From Terriglobales bacterium (GTDB taxonomy: Bacteria > Acidobacteriota > Terriglobia > Terriglobales > Acidobacteriaceae): a stretch of DNA of 64,000 bases. The notes under the pieces are model-generated. The model searched no databases, was not told the DNA's origin, and saw only the letters and a list, made by a program, of their open reading frames with translations. The position numbers and the translations under genes are program-made. Shown in pieces: positions 35,401 through 44,208 of this stretch (positions within the stretch are counted from its first letter, which is position 1; the number at the start of each line of letters is the position of its first letter). Where the stretch lies: positions 1 through 64,000 of the forward strand of contig DATMPC010000091.1 in assembly GCA_035567895.1 (NCBI GenBank). The letters run 5' to 3'.

Positions 35401-37212
35401 ATGGGTACACCTGCGATCCCAGCCAGGCGTGAGGAAGCTTCGGGAATTGATCAGCGGCAATCGGCTCGGAAGACCGTCTCCGAGCCGATCGCGGTTGAAT
35501 TGCAGCCCGGGCGCGAGGTCCGGATACAAGATGTCGGCGAAGGCGGCTTAAGCATTTCTTGCACTTCGCCACTTGAGTTAGGCACCGACACTGCCATCCG
35601 ATTTGAGCTTCCGGAAGCCGATTCCGTGATCGATGCGTCCGGAGTAGTCGCGTGGAGTGATGAATCCGGCCGGGCCGGAGTTCGCTTCACCCGGATCGAA
35701 CCCGATTCCACTGCCGCTCTCCGTAGATGGCTTGATTCAGGCGCCACCGCCCACGCGTCACAATCGGACGCGGCAGTCCACGACAATGATCTCGCCGCCA
35801 AAATTGCGTGCTTGCGCGAAGTTGCCGACTTGCAGGCGATTATCTCATCGGAAGAGCTGGAAACTGAGGCGGCGCTTGACCTGGTCGTACGGCGCATGGC
35901 CGAGCTCACACGTGCAACCGGAGCAGCAATTGCCTTACGCGACGGCGAAGATGTGTTTTGCAGGGCCAGTTTCGGCGACGCTCCCGACGTTGGCGTAAAG
36001 CTTTCCTCCAGTTCTTTGTCCGGGGAATGCCTTCGCTCAGGCGCACTCGTCATGCTTGAGGATTCTGAAAATGATCCGCGAGTGAACCCGGAAGTCTACC
36101 GGCAATTGAACTTCAGATCCTTGTTGATAATGCCGGTCACTGTAGGAACCGAAACCGTCGGCTTAGCCGAAGTGTTGTCGCCGAACCCGCATAACTTTGA
36201 GGGTGGCGACGTATTAGTAGTGAGCTTCCTCACCGACTTGATTGCCAGTATCGCCGCACCTCGGAGTGATAAGTCCACACCGGATTACGTCCGTTTTTCT
36301 GCACTGCCGGTATTGGAGCCGCTGCCAAGCGTTGATTCGGAATCATCAGCCCAGGCAATCGCATCTGCGCCGGCTCGACCTGAACCGCCAAAAGCCTCAG
36401 CTCCAGTGCCATCGGTTCGTATTTGGGCTACGGAACAACTAGTCCCAGCCAATCCGAAACGTCACGATGCAGAGAAGACTGTCGCTATCCAAATATCCGC
36501 GCGCGGCTTGCGGATTTCTGTTGTTGGCGTACTCTTGGGACTCGCGTTGCTGCTGCTTGGGTACTACTACTTTCGTCAGAGCCGGACATCCCCCAAGCCG
36601 GGCAATGGCACGCCATCCACTTCCTCGAACGTCAATCCGGTGGCTACGCCTTCGCCGTCAGTACTGTCTTCGAGCAGCGTAACTCCTTCGACTTCAGACA
36701 CAACAGCCAAGCCTTCCCGAATTGCTCGTCCGGTTCCAACTTCCGCGACTCACGCCAATGGGCGCGCTCCAGTTGAGCTAGCCGTGATTCAAGGCCGGAC
36801 CGTGAGCGTGACGCCAGCGCCTGAGTCCGTCGCGCCCGAGCTTTTGGCCATCAGCGCTCTCGATCCTACGAGAGGTTCGAATTCTCTAGCTGCATCGATC
36901 GCAGCGCCCAAGCCTACAACTCCAGAACTATCGCCCGCACAATCGTCGGGCGTGATCACGGGAAAGTTGATCAAGAGGGTATTACCACAGTATCCCGATA
37001 TGGCACGCCGTGCCGGCGTCTCCGGAGACGTGGTAATGGCTGGAATCATCGGGACCGACGGAGCATTGCACAACCTGAAGGTCGTGAGTGGAAGTCCCCT
37101 GCTCCGCGAGGCCGCACTCCAAGCCGCGAAACAATGGCGATATTCGCCTTACTCGCTCGGCGGTAAGCCCGTCGAGGCTGAGACCCACATCACCGTGAGT
37201 TTCCACCAGTAG
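35401..37212 (+). CDS. PilZ-GAF-transmembrane-TonB C-terminal fusion protein
   Basis: A 603-residue protein with an unusual domain order. Residues about 15-115 are a PilZ domain: RQSAR is the RxxxR motif and DVGEGGL occupies the D-x-S-x-x-G position with Gly for Ser. Residues about 140-285 form a GAF domain (VVRRMAELTRATGAAIAL, RSLLIMPVTVGTETVGLAEVL). After a linker, one transmembrane helix (about 370-390, VGVLLGLALLLLGYYYF) leads to a Ser/Pro/Thr-rich periplasmic stretch and a TonB C-terminal domain (about 515-603, VLPQYPDMARRAGVSGDVV to WRYSPYSLGGKPVEAE). Two cytoplasmic ligand-binding modules thus face the cytoplasm and a TonB box-binding module faces the periplasm. No exbBD nearby. Confidence 0.88.
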   Translation: MGTPAIPARREEASGIDQRQSARKTVSEPIAVELQPGREVRIQDVGEGGLSISCTSPLELGTDTAIRFELPEADSVIDASGVVAWSDESGRAGVRFTRIEPDSTAALRRWLDSGATAHASQSDAAVHDNDLAAKIACLREVADLQAIISSEELETEAALDLVVRRMAELTRATGAAIALRDGEDVFCRASFGDAPDVGVKLSSSSLSGECLRSGALVMLEDSENDPRVNPEVYRQLNFRSLLIMPVTVGTETVGLAEVLSPNPHNFEGGDVLVVSFLTDLIASIAAPRSDKSTPDYVRFSALPVLEPLPSVDSESSAQAIASAPARPEPPKASAPVPSVRIWATEQLVPANPKRHDAEKTVAIQISARGLRISVVGVLLGLALLLLGYYYFRQSRTSPKPGNGTPSTSSNVNPVATPSPSVLSSSSVTPSTSDTTAKPSRIARPVPTSATHANGRAPVELAVIQGRTVSVTPAPESVAPELLAISALDPTRGSNSLAASIAAPKPTTPELSPAQSSGVITGKLIKRVLPQYPDMARRAGVSGDVVMAGIIGTDGALHNLKVVSGSPLLREAALQAAKQWRYSPYSLGGKPVEAETHITVSFHQ

Positions 37213-37230
37213 CCTTTCGTCGCATACAGC

Positions 37231-37557
37231 TCACTTAAGATTGCGGATCAGTCGCAGCAGTTCTCGCGCCTCACTCTTGGCCGGCTTTTCATCGGAAGCG
37301 AAATCCGCCGAGGATAGATCATCTGTGGCAACATGACAGTGGCTGCAACGCTGTCCCGAGCTCTTAGAGAATCCCTTCATGATCGGCAGAAGCTGAGCCT
37401 TAGTAATGTCGAGGGGCAAAACCTTCAAATTCGTGTACTTGTCCGGGATCACGGGAGGTTTCGGTTGTTCCTGACTGGAGCCTACACTGGCAAATCCCAC
37501 AAAACTCACTAGGGCCAATACGACACCTAGCCATCGAATAGCCCAGCTATTCCTCAT
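37231..37557 (-). CDS. Small c-type cytochrome, reaction-centre cytochrome-like
   Basis: A 108-residue exported protein. ATG 37557 gives the signal peptide MRNSWAIRWLGVV to VGSSQ; the longer frame to 37602 has no export logic at its start. It carries one haem motif CSHCH near residue 78, preceded by NLKVLPLDITKAQLLPIMKGFS, a signature seen in acidobacterial proteins annotated as photosynthetic reaction centre cytochrome c-like. The methionine in PIMKGF could be the distal ligand. It is not evidence for photosynthesis. It converges on the TonB fusion gene (18-base gap). Confidence 0.8.
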   Translation of the reverse strand: MRNSWAIRWLGVVLALVSFVGFASVGSSQEQPKPPVIPDKYTNLKVLPLDITKAQLLPIMKGFSKSSGQRCSHCHVATDDLSSADFASDEKPAKSEARELLRLIRNLK

Positions 37558-37728
37558 GGTCGTCTCCTCCACCACATAAGGGACTACACGTGACGCGCAC
37601 AATTAGCAGCTTCGCGAATGCAATTGCAAGACGTTGGGGTGAATCGGGAGAGGATTGGGATGTGTGACGAGCAGGCCGGGAGCAGGCCACGCACGCGAAT
37701 TCTTTTCGAGCGCGGGCGAAGAGTCTTC

Positions 37729-38124
37729 CTACCGAAACATTCGTTCAGCGCTGCTCCGAGCGATGTTGCTCTGCTCGTGGTCCACAGGACCCCCGTCGTT
37801 GCTGGCTTGCATCAAAAGGCGATCCTGCTTCACCGCATGCAAGTAGCTGACGAGTTGCGTATATTCGCGACGATCGGCCGGAGTCACGGCTGCGGTGTTG
37901 GCGACTGCAACCGCCCGCTCGGCCTCGGCGATGTACGGGTCGAAGACCGTGTCGGGCTCAGACTGAACCTGCTGTGCCTTCTCAATCTTCTCAAACGCAG
38001 TCTTTCCCATTAAGCGGAAGTTAGACGAAACGGTGGCGGCGCGCCCTGCCGGAGCCAGATGGATGGCCCCGTAATAGAACACCGGCGCGAGCATCATAAC
38101 TAGAGAACACACTCGTACTTTCAT
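37729..38124 (-). CDS. Small exported protein of unknown function
   Basis: A 131-residue protein with a signal peptide (MKVRVCSLVMMLAPVFYYGAIHLA, cleavage near GRAA). The mature part is helical and charged (KTAFEKIEKAQQ, AEAERAVAVANTAA, RREYTQLVSYLHAVKQDRLLMQ) with no cysteine and no known motif. It stands upstream of the cytochrome gene on the same strand, separated by 171 bases. I do not recognise a family. Confidence 0.6.
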   Translation of the reverse strand: MKVRVCSLVMMLAPVFYYGAIHLAPAGRAATVSSNFRLMGKTAFEKIEKAQQVQSEPDTVFDPYIAEAERAVAVANTAAVTPADRREYTQLVSYLHAVKQDRLLMQASNDGGPVDHEQSNIARSSAERMFR

Positions 38125-38237
38125 GCTGAAATGATGTGCTTATCCAGCATGCGAGGGGTAATTACGCAGGTCACAAATATGGATTCAACTCAGAGAAAAG
38201 TAATCATTGGAAGTCACTACCTATTACTAACTGATAA

Positions 38238-40109
38238 CTACTGGAGAAGACCGATCCGGCGCTCGATGGCTTGGAAGCGCTTATCGGAGTGTAAGTTCTG
38301 GAACTCGGGATATACGCTTAAGTACACCAAGTATTCATCGCGTGCCTGGTATGCCTTTTCGAGCCATGCGATCGCCGCCTCGTTGTCACCGAGTCCGTTA
38401 TGGACAAGCGCGGTGTGCAACGGGGACACATACTGGTGTCCTTCCGCTATCTTCTGCAGCTGCTCCAGCACCTTCAGGGCGTCGAGCTTCCGTCGGCTGA
38501 CCGCGTACGCGTATCCCAGCCAGGCTAGTTTGTCTTGTTGACCGCCTGAGTAGTCCCTGGCTTTTTCCAGCGCCGCAATTGCATCTGCGTTTCTTCCCTG
38601 CATGAGCAGAACGGGTCCCATACGTTCATAAACGTAGGGATGTTGCGGATCAATCTCAGCCGCCTTCTCGTACTGCTCGTTTGCCTGATCGAACCGTTTC
38701 ATCAGCGCGAGCAATGATCCTTGATTCGCACGGCTGAACGACTCCATCGGACTGAGCTCCACCGCCTGCTTTGACTGAGCAAGAGCATCTTCGAATCGCC
38801 CCATACTCTTTAGGAATAATGCATAGATGTCGCGTAACGAGGCATCGTTAGGATTCAGTTGAATTGCACTCCTAAACTCCTTCTCCGCTTCGGTGAAGTT
38901 CCAGTCGTATCGCCACTCCACCCATCCCAGTTCGCGATGGGCAGTGGAGGAGTCTGGATCCAGTTCCAGGGCCTTAACCAGGAGAGAACGCGCAGCAGCG
39001 TAGGACAACTTGGGATCAGCAGCGCCCTGGCTCGCTAAGGCACGATTGGCGACGGCCATGGCGACATACGGAGGGGCATAGCCAGGATTAAGCCGAATCG
39101 CAGTCCTGAGATGCTCCATGTTGGCTTGCATTGTTTGCTTTCCCGGCATTTCCGATCGAAGCTTTGCTTTCAAATACGCGTCATAGCCTTCGCTATTCAC
39201 CGGGCTCGCGACTGATAAGCGAGCCTCTTCTTGCGGACTCAACTGCACGCGAATCTCAGAAGCTATTTCCCGGGCAACTCGATTTTGCAAGGCAAGTACG
39301 TCTTTCAGGTTTCCGTCATAGCTATTCGACCAAAGGTGATCGCGCTTGCCGCGCTCGATCAGCTCGGCGGTGATCCGCACCTGGTCTCCGGAGCGTCTAA
39401 CCGTTCCTTCCAGCAGGTAGTTTGCACCCAGCTCGCTGCTGATTTGATCCTCACTCTTGGAGGTCCCCTTGTACCTCGCCATCGATGCCCAGGCAATTAC
39501 ACCTAGACGGTCAGATGGCAGTCGTCCAAATTGGGAAATCATCTCAGCTGTTAGGCCATCGGCGAAGAAGTCCTGTCCTGGATCGTTGCTGAGATTCTGA
39601 AATGGCAGAACCGCCAACATAGCGCGGCCAACTGAAGTTGAGGGCGGAGCATTCTGCCTTCCAATGAAATAGGAAGTTGCCAGCAGTAGAACCAGCAGTC
39701 CCGCCACGGCAGCCAGCCAAATCTTCTGACGCGATCTCGGCAACAAGAGCTTGGGCGCCGCAGTCGCGGGCGTTACCTCAGCCGGTTCCGGTTTCTTAAC
39801 TTCCTCTACTGGCGCAACCAGCCTGTATCCACCTTTGGGAATGGTCTGGATAAAGCGAGGATTCTTCTTGTCGTCATCAAAGACCTTACGGAGTTCAGAG
39901 ATCGAGCGAGTAAGGACATCGTCCGTAACGAAGGTGTCCGCCCACACCGTCCGCATCAGCTTTTCCTTGGAGACCACATCCGGTGACTTCGCGAGGCACA
40001 CCAATACCTGCATCACCTTCGGCTCGAGGTGAACCATCCTGCCGTTGTTGCGCAGGCTGTTGAGTTTCGGGGAGACAACCCACTCCTGGATCTGGAAGTT
40101 ATCGTCCAT
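38238..40109 (-). CDS. CadC-like winged-helix regulator with TPR domain
   Basis: A 623-residue protein. ATG 40109 has AAGG five bases upstream (GTG 40112 adjoins). Residues 1-105 form an OmpR/CadC-type winged helix (LEPKVMQVLVCLAKSPDVVSKEKLM, ELRKVFDD, FIQTIPKGGYRLVAP). One transmembrane helix lies at about 135-155 (IWLAAVAGLLVLLLATSYFIG). Outside it a FlgO/TolB-like domain begins (MLAVLPFQNLSNDPGQDFFADGL) and at least eight TPR units follow to the end. Such membrane-tethered regulators sense envelope or extracellular cues and act directly on DNA. It is divergent from a secreted aspartyl protease gene. Confidence 0.88.
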   Translation of the reverse strand: MDDNFQIQEWVVSPKLNSLRNNGRMVHLEPKVMQVLVCLAKSPDVVSKEKLMRTVWADTFVTDDVLTRSISELRKVFDDDKKNPRFIQTIPKGGYRLVAPVEEVKKPEPAEVTPATAAPKLLLPRSRQKIWLAAVAGLLVLLLATSYFIGRQNAPPSTSVGRAMLAVLPFQNLSNDPGQDFFADGLTAEMISQFGRLPSDRLGVIAWASMARYKGTSKSEDQISSELGANYLLEGTVRRSGDQVRITAELIERGKRDHLWSNSYDGNLKDVLALQNRVAREIASEIRVQLSPQEEARLSVASPVNSEGYDAYLKAKLRSEMPGKQTMQANMEHLRTAIRLNPGYAPPYVAMAVANRALASQGAADPKLSYAAARSLLVKALELDPDSSTAHRELGWVEWRYDWNFTEAEKEFRSAIQLNPNDASLRDIYALFLKSMGRFEDALAQSKQAVELSPMESFSRANQGSLLALMKRFDQANEQYEKAAEIDPQHPYVYERMGPVLLMQGRNADAIAALEKARDYSGGQQDKLAWLGYAYAVSRRKLDALKVLEQLQKIAEGHQYVSPLHTALVHNGLGDNEAAIAWLEKAYQARDEYLVYLSVYPEFQNLHSDKRFQAIERRIGLLQ

Positions 40110-40298
40110 CACACCTTCTAGACGCCAAGACTCCGCTGATTATGACGGCAGCATCGGGATTTAGTTTCCGAAGAAATTCCGAGGAAAACCCGAATCCAAG
40201 CATTCCTTCGCACATTCGTCAAAACTTGAGCTTGTCGTCAGGACTTCCTCCGCTTCCGACCCATAGCTTGCGACTCGCACCACTGGTGCGCAGTCTGC

Positions 40299-41111
40299 AT
40301 GACACGGTCATTCTTGCTTTGCGTCTGCCTATCTATACCTGCATGCACTCAAACCGTTTCATTTGAATTGCACCAGGGCTTTCTGATTGTTTCCAAGTGT
40401 TCCGTTGGCAATCTACGGAATCTAACTGCTGTCATTGACACTGGAGTAACAGAGACGACTCTGGACCTCCGGGTAGCAAAGCGGCTATCACTGACGATGC
40501 GTCCGGATGCGGCCACCGTGGGCACCCGGAGCGCAAATGTCCAGGCAGTTTCGATCCCACGAATCGAATTTGGCCCGCTCCGCTCAGAAAGCCTTTCCGG
40601 AATAGCTGCCGACCTCTCTCCTTTGACGTATCGGATGGGAATTCGTCCCGACGTACTCATCGGCATGGACTTGCTTGGAACAAGCAAGTTCATCATCGAT
40701 TACAAGGCGAAGACCATCACTTTTGGAGAGACTCCATTGCTCAAGCACTCCGCCAGGCTCCTTCCAGAGACACGCCTCGCGTTGCTCGATGCAACGGCGG
40801 ACGCCAAAAGCCTGCGACTTCAGATTGACACTGGATTCAACGCAATCCTGATTTACGGTGGCAAGCTGCGAGCCTCGCCCTTGCAGGAGTTAGACTCTCA
40901 CAGCGCCGCCTTTGGTCTTCGACTCAATGCTCAGCCGGCTTTTGTAGGAGAGTTACAAATCGGTGATTGGAAGGGCAAGCGTGTGACCGCATATGTAACC
41001 GACGAGGTACCTGCGGGTGCTCCTGGATTTGATGGACTGTTTGGACCAACCGCGCTGGGCATCCGGCGTCTCGCGTTTGATCTCGAGAGCCACATCATTA
41101 CCTGGGAGTGA
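40299..41111 (+). CDS. Exported two-domain retropepsin-like aspartyl protease
   Basis: A 270-residue protein with a signal-like start (MTRSFLLCVCLSIPACTQ, possibly lipoprotein at the Cys). Two copies of the catalytic triplet DTG occur: AVIDTGVTETTL near residue 47 and LQIDTGFNAIL near 185, so both halves of a pepsin-like fold are on one chain. The pattern RPDVLIGMDLLGTSKFIIDY matches the bacterial retropepsin family. Only the first half carries the full D-T-G-x-x-x-T context. Divergent from the wHTH-TPR regulator with 189 bases between. Confidence 0.75.
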   Translation: MTRSFLLCVCLSIPACTQTVSFELHQGFLIVSKCSVGNLRNLTAVIDTGVTETTLDLRVAKRLSLTMRPDAATVGTRSANVQAVSIPRIEFGPLRSESLSGIAADLSPLTYRMGIRPDVLIGMDLLGTSKFIIDYKAKTITFGETPLLKHSARLLPETRLALLDATADAKSLRLQIDTGFNAILIYGGKLRASPLQELDSHSAAFGLRLNAQPAFVGELQIGDWKGKRVTAYVTDEVPAGAPGFDGLFGPTALGIRRLAFDLESHIITWE

Positions 41112-41292
41112 CACTAAAGGGCGCAGCTCTCGACTGCAAACAACCAGATCGACGACCGCATCACTCGCGAACTACTCGCCGCCTTGGCTCACGAGCCACG
41201 CCTGCGGGTGGTCGGCTCCGGTACTCCCAAAATACAACCGGTACCCAGCACAAATGGCGCGACCGCAGCTCACGAAGTAACATCCAAGAGCG

Positions 41293-41808
41293 ATGGCAAC
41301 TAGTCGCATCGCGGCACTAAGCAATGCATCCGGGCCACACAGTTCTGGGATAAGAATTCGTGAAACCAATGCTGAGGATATTGAAGAGATCCTCCAGCAC
41401 CGCAGGTTGATGTTCCTCGACATGGGACACCCCGAAGCTGTGCTGGATGTAATCGTGGAAAGTTGCCGACCAAATATCCAACGCTACCTCGCCGAAGGTT
41501 CGTATCGGGGATGGTTCGCAGTTACTGCTGAGGGACGGGTTGCCGCAGGAGTGGGCCTTCTCATCACCCCTCTCGTCAGCGGCCCCTTAGCTCCGGAGAA
41601 CGTCAACCGAGCCTATCTGCTGAATGTCTACACCTATCCGGAATTCCGTAAGCGAGGCTTGGCACGCGAGCTGACGCAGGAGGCAATAGACTACTGCCGA
41701 GCCGAAGGGTTCAAGGTCCTATGGCTGCACGCCAGCAAGTACGGCAGGCCAATATACGAATCTATGGGATTCGAGGCCACAAATGAGATGAAACTCATTA
41801 TTGACTGA
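41293..41808 (+). CDS. GNAT family N-acetyltransferase
   Basis: A 171-residue acetyltransferase. The core runs from RIRETNAEDIEEIL to the end. Motif A is LLNVYTYPEFRKRGLARELTQEAIDYC near 110-137, with R-x-x-G-x-A binding the pyrophosphate of acetyl-CoA, and motif B is in LWLHASKYGRPIYESMGF. Substrate unknown; amine or amino-acid groups are typical. It converges on a methyltransferase gene with a P2 hairpin between. Confidence 0.88.
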   Translation: MATSRIAALSNASGPHSSGIRIRETNAEDIEEILQHRRLMFLDMGHPEAVLDVIVESCRPNIQRYLAEGSYRGWFAVTAEGRVAAGVGLLITPLVSGPLAPENVNRAYLLNVYTYPEFRKRGLARELTQEAIDYCRAEGFKVLWLHASKYGRPIYESMGFEATNEMKLIID

Positions 41809-41820
41809 CACTCTCTGCAA

Positions 41821-41850
41821 TGTGGGACAGCCGCCCTCGGCTGTGCCACA
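41821..41850. repeat. P2 palindromic repeat between convergent genes
   Basis: Arms TGTGGGACAGCCG and CGGCTGTGCCACA pair with one mismatch around CCCT. It starts 12 bases after the GNAT stop and could end transcription from both sides. Confidence 0.75.
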
Positions 41851-41860
41851 AAGCTCTCCT

Positions 41861-42514
41861 TTATCGCTTCCCCTGCAGCACCGCGAACTCGTCCTTGCGC
41901 CAGAGGATCTCGACCGAGAGTCCCGCCTTTTGCATGAGTTCCATTTCGGAATCCAAAGGTACGTACACGTCTTCGTGGGACCAGGCTTCCAGATATGCAT
42001 CGGCTTCGGCCTCAGAATACGACTTCATCAGGTGGTGCCTCCATGCCTCGCGCTGGCGTCGCGCGAGCGTCACATTGCTGGCAGGCTGGCAATCCACGGT
42101 GACCACTCGCCCCCCTGGTTTTAGGACCTTCGCGATTCTCGTGTAGAGCACCGCTTTCGAACGGCGCGTCCGCACGTGATGGAGCGCGAAAGATGCGACC
42201 ACAGCATCGCACTCGGGAATCTCCGCTCGCAGAAATGAACTGCAGATGAACTTTGCGCCGGACCGTAGCCGCTGCGCCGCAGCCTTCAAGACTTCAGCAT
42301 CAGCGTCAATTCCAACAATCCTGGCCTGCGGTGCCATGCGCAAGCATCGCGCAGAGAGGGCTCCAGTCCCAATTCCCAGATCGACGATCACCTGAGCCCG
42401 CGGATCGATGGCCGACGCGGCAATATCCAACATCTCCTCATAGTGTGGAATGAAGGTTCGGATACGCGCGTCATATTCAGCGAGATCGATGCCGAGATGT
42501 GTGGCGACACTCAT
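41861..42514 (-). CDS. Class I SAM-dependent methyltransferase
   Basis: A 217-residue methyltransferase. ATG 42514 (MSVATHLGIDLAEYDARI) is preferred over the longer frame to 42538. Motif I VDLGIGTGALSARC near residue 45, GIDADAEV acid loop, ASFALHHV near 110 (motif IV) and a motif V region RVVTVDCQP near 145. An early EYDARIRTFIPHYEEM helix before motif I is the type seen in tRNA-carboxymethyl (CmoA-like) and small-molecule enzymes. Substrate not determined. Confidence 0.85.
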   Translation of the reverse strand: MSVATHLGIDLAEYDARIRTFIPHYEEMLDIAASAIDPRAQVIVDLGIGTGALSARCLRMAPQARIVGIDADAEVLKAAAQRLRSGAKFICSSFLRAEIPECDAVVASFALHHVRTRRSKAVLYTRIAKVLKPGGRVVTVDCQPASNVTLARRQREAWRHHLMKSYSEAEADAYLEAWSHEDVYVPLDSEMELMQKAGLSVEILWRKDEFAVLQGKR

Positions 42515-42573
42515 GTGTGCGCGTAGGCCAGCATCCAAGTGCGTTAGGCTCGAAGAGCGCCGTTCAAAAAGAT

Positions 42574-42648
42574 ACTGTCATCCCGAACTCCGCAACAGGA
42601 TGTCAGCAATATCCAAGAAGCACAAGCGGAGTGAGGGATCTGCTGTTT
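42574..42648. repeat. One-armed copy of the P1 element
   Basis: Begins ACTGTCATCCCGAAC and ends GAGGGATCTGCTG, matching one half of the full P1 copies; the other arm is not found. It lies between the methyltransferase and proC. Confidence 0.55.
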
Positions 42649-42718
42649 GTCTCGGACGCCAACGCAGTCCAATCCAAATTTCGACCATAGACATGCCCAT
42701 GCTGCGTCTGAAAACCCC

Positions 42719-43648
42719 TCACACCCGCCGCACATCTCCACTCCCCACTGCGTTTGCCGACTCCGCCTTCGACCACGAATCCTGATCCGATCCTCCATTC
42801 GCAACCGGTCGAGCCAACGTGCTCGCCTTCCGCGTTGTCGTATCGACCGCACGAATGAGCGTAGCGCGAATGCTGCCTGTCTCCAACTCGAGCAAGCCTT
42901 CCACAGTGCATCCCCCCGGCGTAGTGACTTCGCTCTTCAGAATCGCAGGATGCTGCCCTGTCTCCAGCACCATCGACGCCGCTCCAAGCGCCGCCTGCGC
43001 CGCGAGCGTAGTCGCGAGTTCGCGAGGCAAGCCTACGCGAATCCCCCCTTCAGCCAACGCTTCCAGGATGGTGTAGATGAATGCAGGACCACTGGCGGAG
43101 AGGCCGGTGACGGCATCCATCATCGATTCCTCAACTTCAGCGGTGAGTCCCATCAGAGCGAACAACTCTGAAGCTTGTGCCAAGTGCTCGGGACCAGCAA
43201 ATCGCCCGGCACACAACGCTGTCATCCCCTTCCCAATTCGGCACGCTGTGTTTGGCATCGCGCGTACTACCGCCAGATGACGCCCCAGCGCCGACTCGAT
43301 CGCCTGCGTAGTCACGGCACTTGCAATCGAGATGAGCAACGCGTCTTCGCGCAGCTCGGAGCGAATCTCCTGCAAAACACCACGGACATAAGTTGGCTTT
43401 ACGCAAAGCAGGACCACGTCCGCATTACGGACCGCTGCCGAGTTATCGGTGGTGATCTTGATGCCGAGCTGTTTGCTCACGGTGGCAGCTCGATGCGCAT
43501 GCTGCACCGTAGCGCGTATGTCGGCCAACCGCGAATCACCCGCTTTCGCGAGCGCAGCCAGAATGGCTCCGCCCATCTTCCCCGCTCCCAGCACCGCGAC
43601 CGACTCGCGCCGGTTCCCGTTGGTTGCGCGGTTCTCTTCAATCGTCAT
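42719..43648 (-). CDS. proC: Pyrroline-5-carboxylate reductase
   Basis: A 309-residue enzyme for the last step of proline synthesis, reducing pyrroline-5-carboxylate with NAD(P)H. The Rossmann motif VAVLGAGKMGGAIL is near 18-31 and VVRAMPNTACRIGKGMTAL near 125-143. The P5CR signature SGPAFIYTILEALAEGG near 185-201 and TPGGCTVEGL near 245 are complete. A tail of about 35 residues beyond the usual end is Ser/Asp-rich. GGAAGGAG lies ahead of the ATG. An intrinsic terminator lies 38 bases before the start codon on the same strand, see that entry. Confidence 0.93.
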   Translation of the reverse strand: MTIEENRATNGNRRESVAVLGAGKMGGAILAALAKAGDSRLADIRATVQHAHRAATVSKQLGIKITTDNSAAVRNADVVLLCVKPTYVRGVLQEIRSELREDALLISIASAVTTQAIESALGRHLAVVRAMPNTACRIGKGMTALCAGRFAGPEHLAQASELFALMGLTAEVEESMMDAVTGLSASGPAFIYTILEALAEGGIRVGLPRELATTLAAQAALGAASMVLETGQHPAILKSEVTTPGGCTVEGLLELETGSIRATLIRAVDTTTRKASTLARPVANGGSDQDSWSKAESANAVGSGDVRRV

Positions 43649-43686
43649 AACTCTCTCCTTCCACTTCGTCTTCGAATCTTGGAGCC

Positions 43687-43725
43687 AAAAAAAGAAAAAC
43701 CCACATCGCGTTCGCGATGTGGGTT
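43687..43725 (-). terminator. Intrinsic terminator within the proC leader
   Basis: Arms AACCCACATCGCG (43698-43710) and CGCGATGTGGGTT (43713-43725) are perfect. On the minus strand they are followed by TTTTTCTTTTTTT, a textbook terminator. It points toward proC and ends about 38 bases before its start codon, so it either ends an upstream minus-strand transcript or attenuates proC. Confidence 0.85.
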
Positions 43726-44208
43726 CTGGTTGATGCCGAATTTATCTAATTACTAGGCGTCTTCCATGAAACCGCACCACCGCGCACACGCCGGAGGCGG
43801 GCACGGGATCGGCGGGTTGGAAGTCCGCAAGAACATTACCGTGCACTTTAGCTGGAAATCAGGTGAGATTGCAAGGATGAAGTGGTGCTTTGTCAACTTC
43901 AGTTGGGATGGTCGACGAAACTACCCTAAGCACTGTCATCCCTCGCGCCGCAGCGAGAATCCCTCCACGCCCAGACCTTGCCTTTGCGGCGCGGGGGATC
44001 TGCTGTTCCCTGAGGCAATAGGAATGGAGAGGTTGCGTAAACGCCGTATGAACACTGACTGAAACGCAGGTGGTGAACCTTGGTTACCACATCGAAGGAA
44101 AAACTGCGGAGGAGTCGAGCAGTCGCCGTTCTAGAATGGGACTGTTTCTAAACAGAAAGGCAAAAAGGGTGAGCCATTCCCTTGCCTGATTTGTCCAAGG
44201 GAGCAACA
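43726..44208. other. Upstream region of proC without a firm gene
   Basis: Some 480 bases between the proC leader terminator and the next plus-strand gene. A one-armed P1 copy occupies 43932-44007. The plus-strand frame at 43766-44062 has no ribosome site and runs through that repeat, so it is not called. A minus-strand transcript ending at 43687 is implied by the terminator, but no clear ORF or known RNA was recognised. Confidence 0.5.
43932..44007. repeat. One-armed copy of the P1 element
   Basis: Starts ACTGTCATCCCTCGC and ends GGGGATCTGCTGTT, like half of the P1 copies; the internal bases are diverged. Confidence 0.5.

Noticed and set aside
37231-37557. Reaction-centre cytochrome-like protein as a sign of phototrophy
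   Set aside because: The similarity is to a short haem-binding segment common in non-phototrophic acidobacteria; no reaction-centre or chlorophyll genes are in the window.
43766-44062. 98-codon plus-strand frame upstream of the four-helix membrane gene
   Set aside because: No ribosome site, no family features, and part of it is a P1 repeat half.
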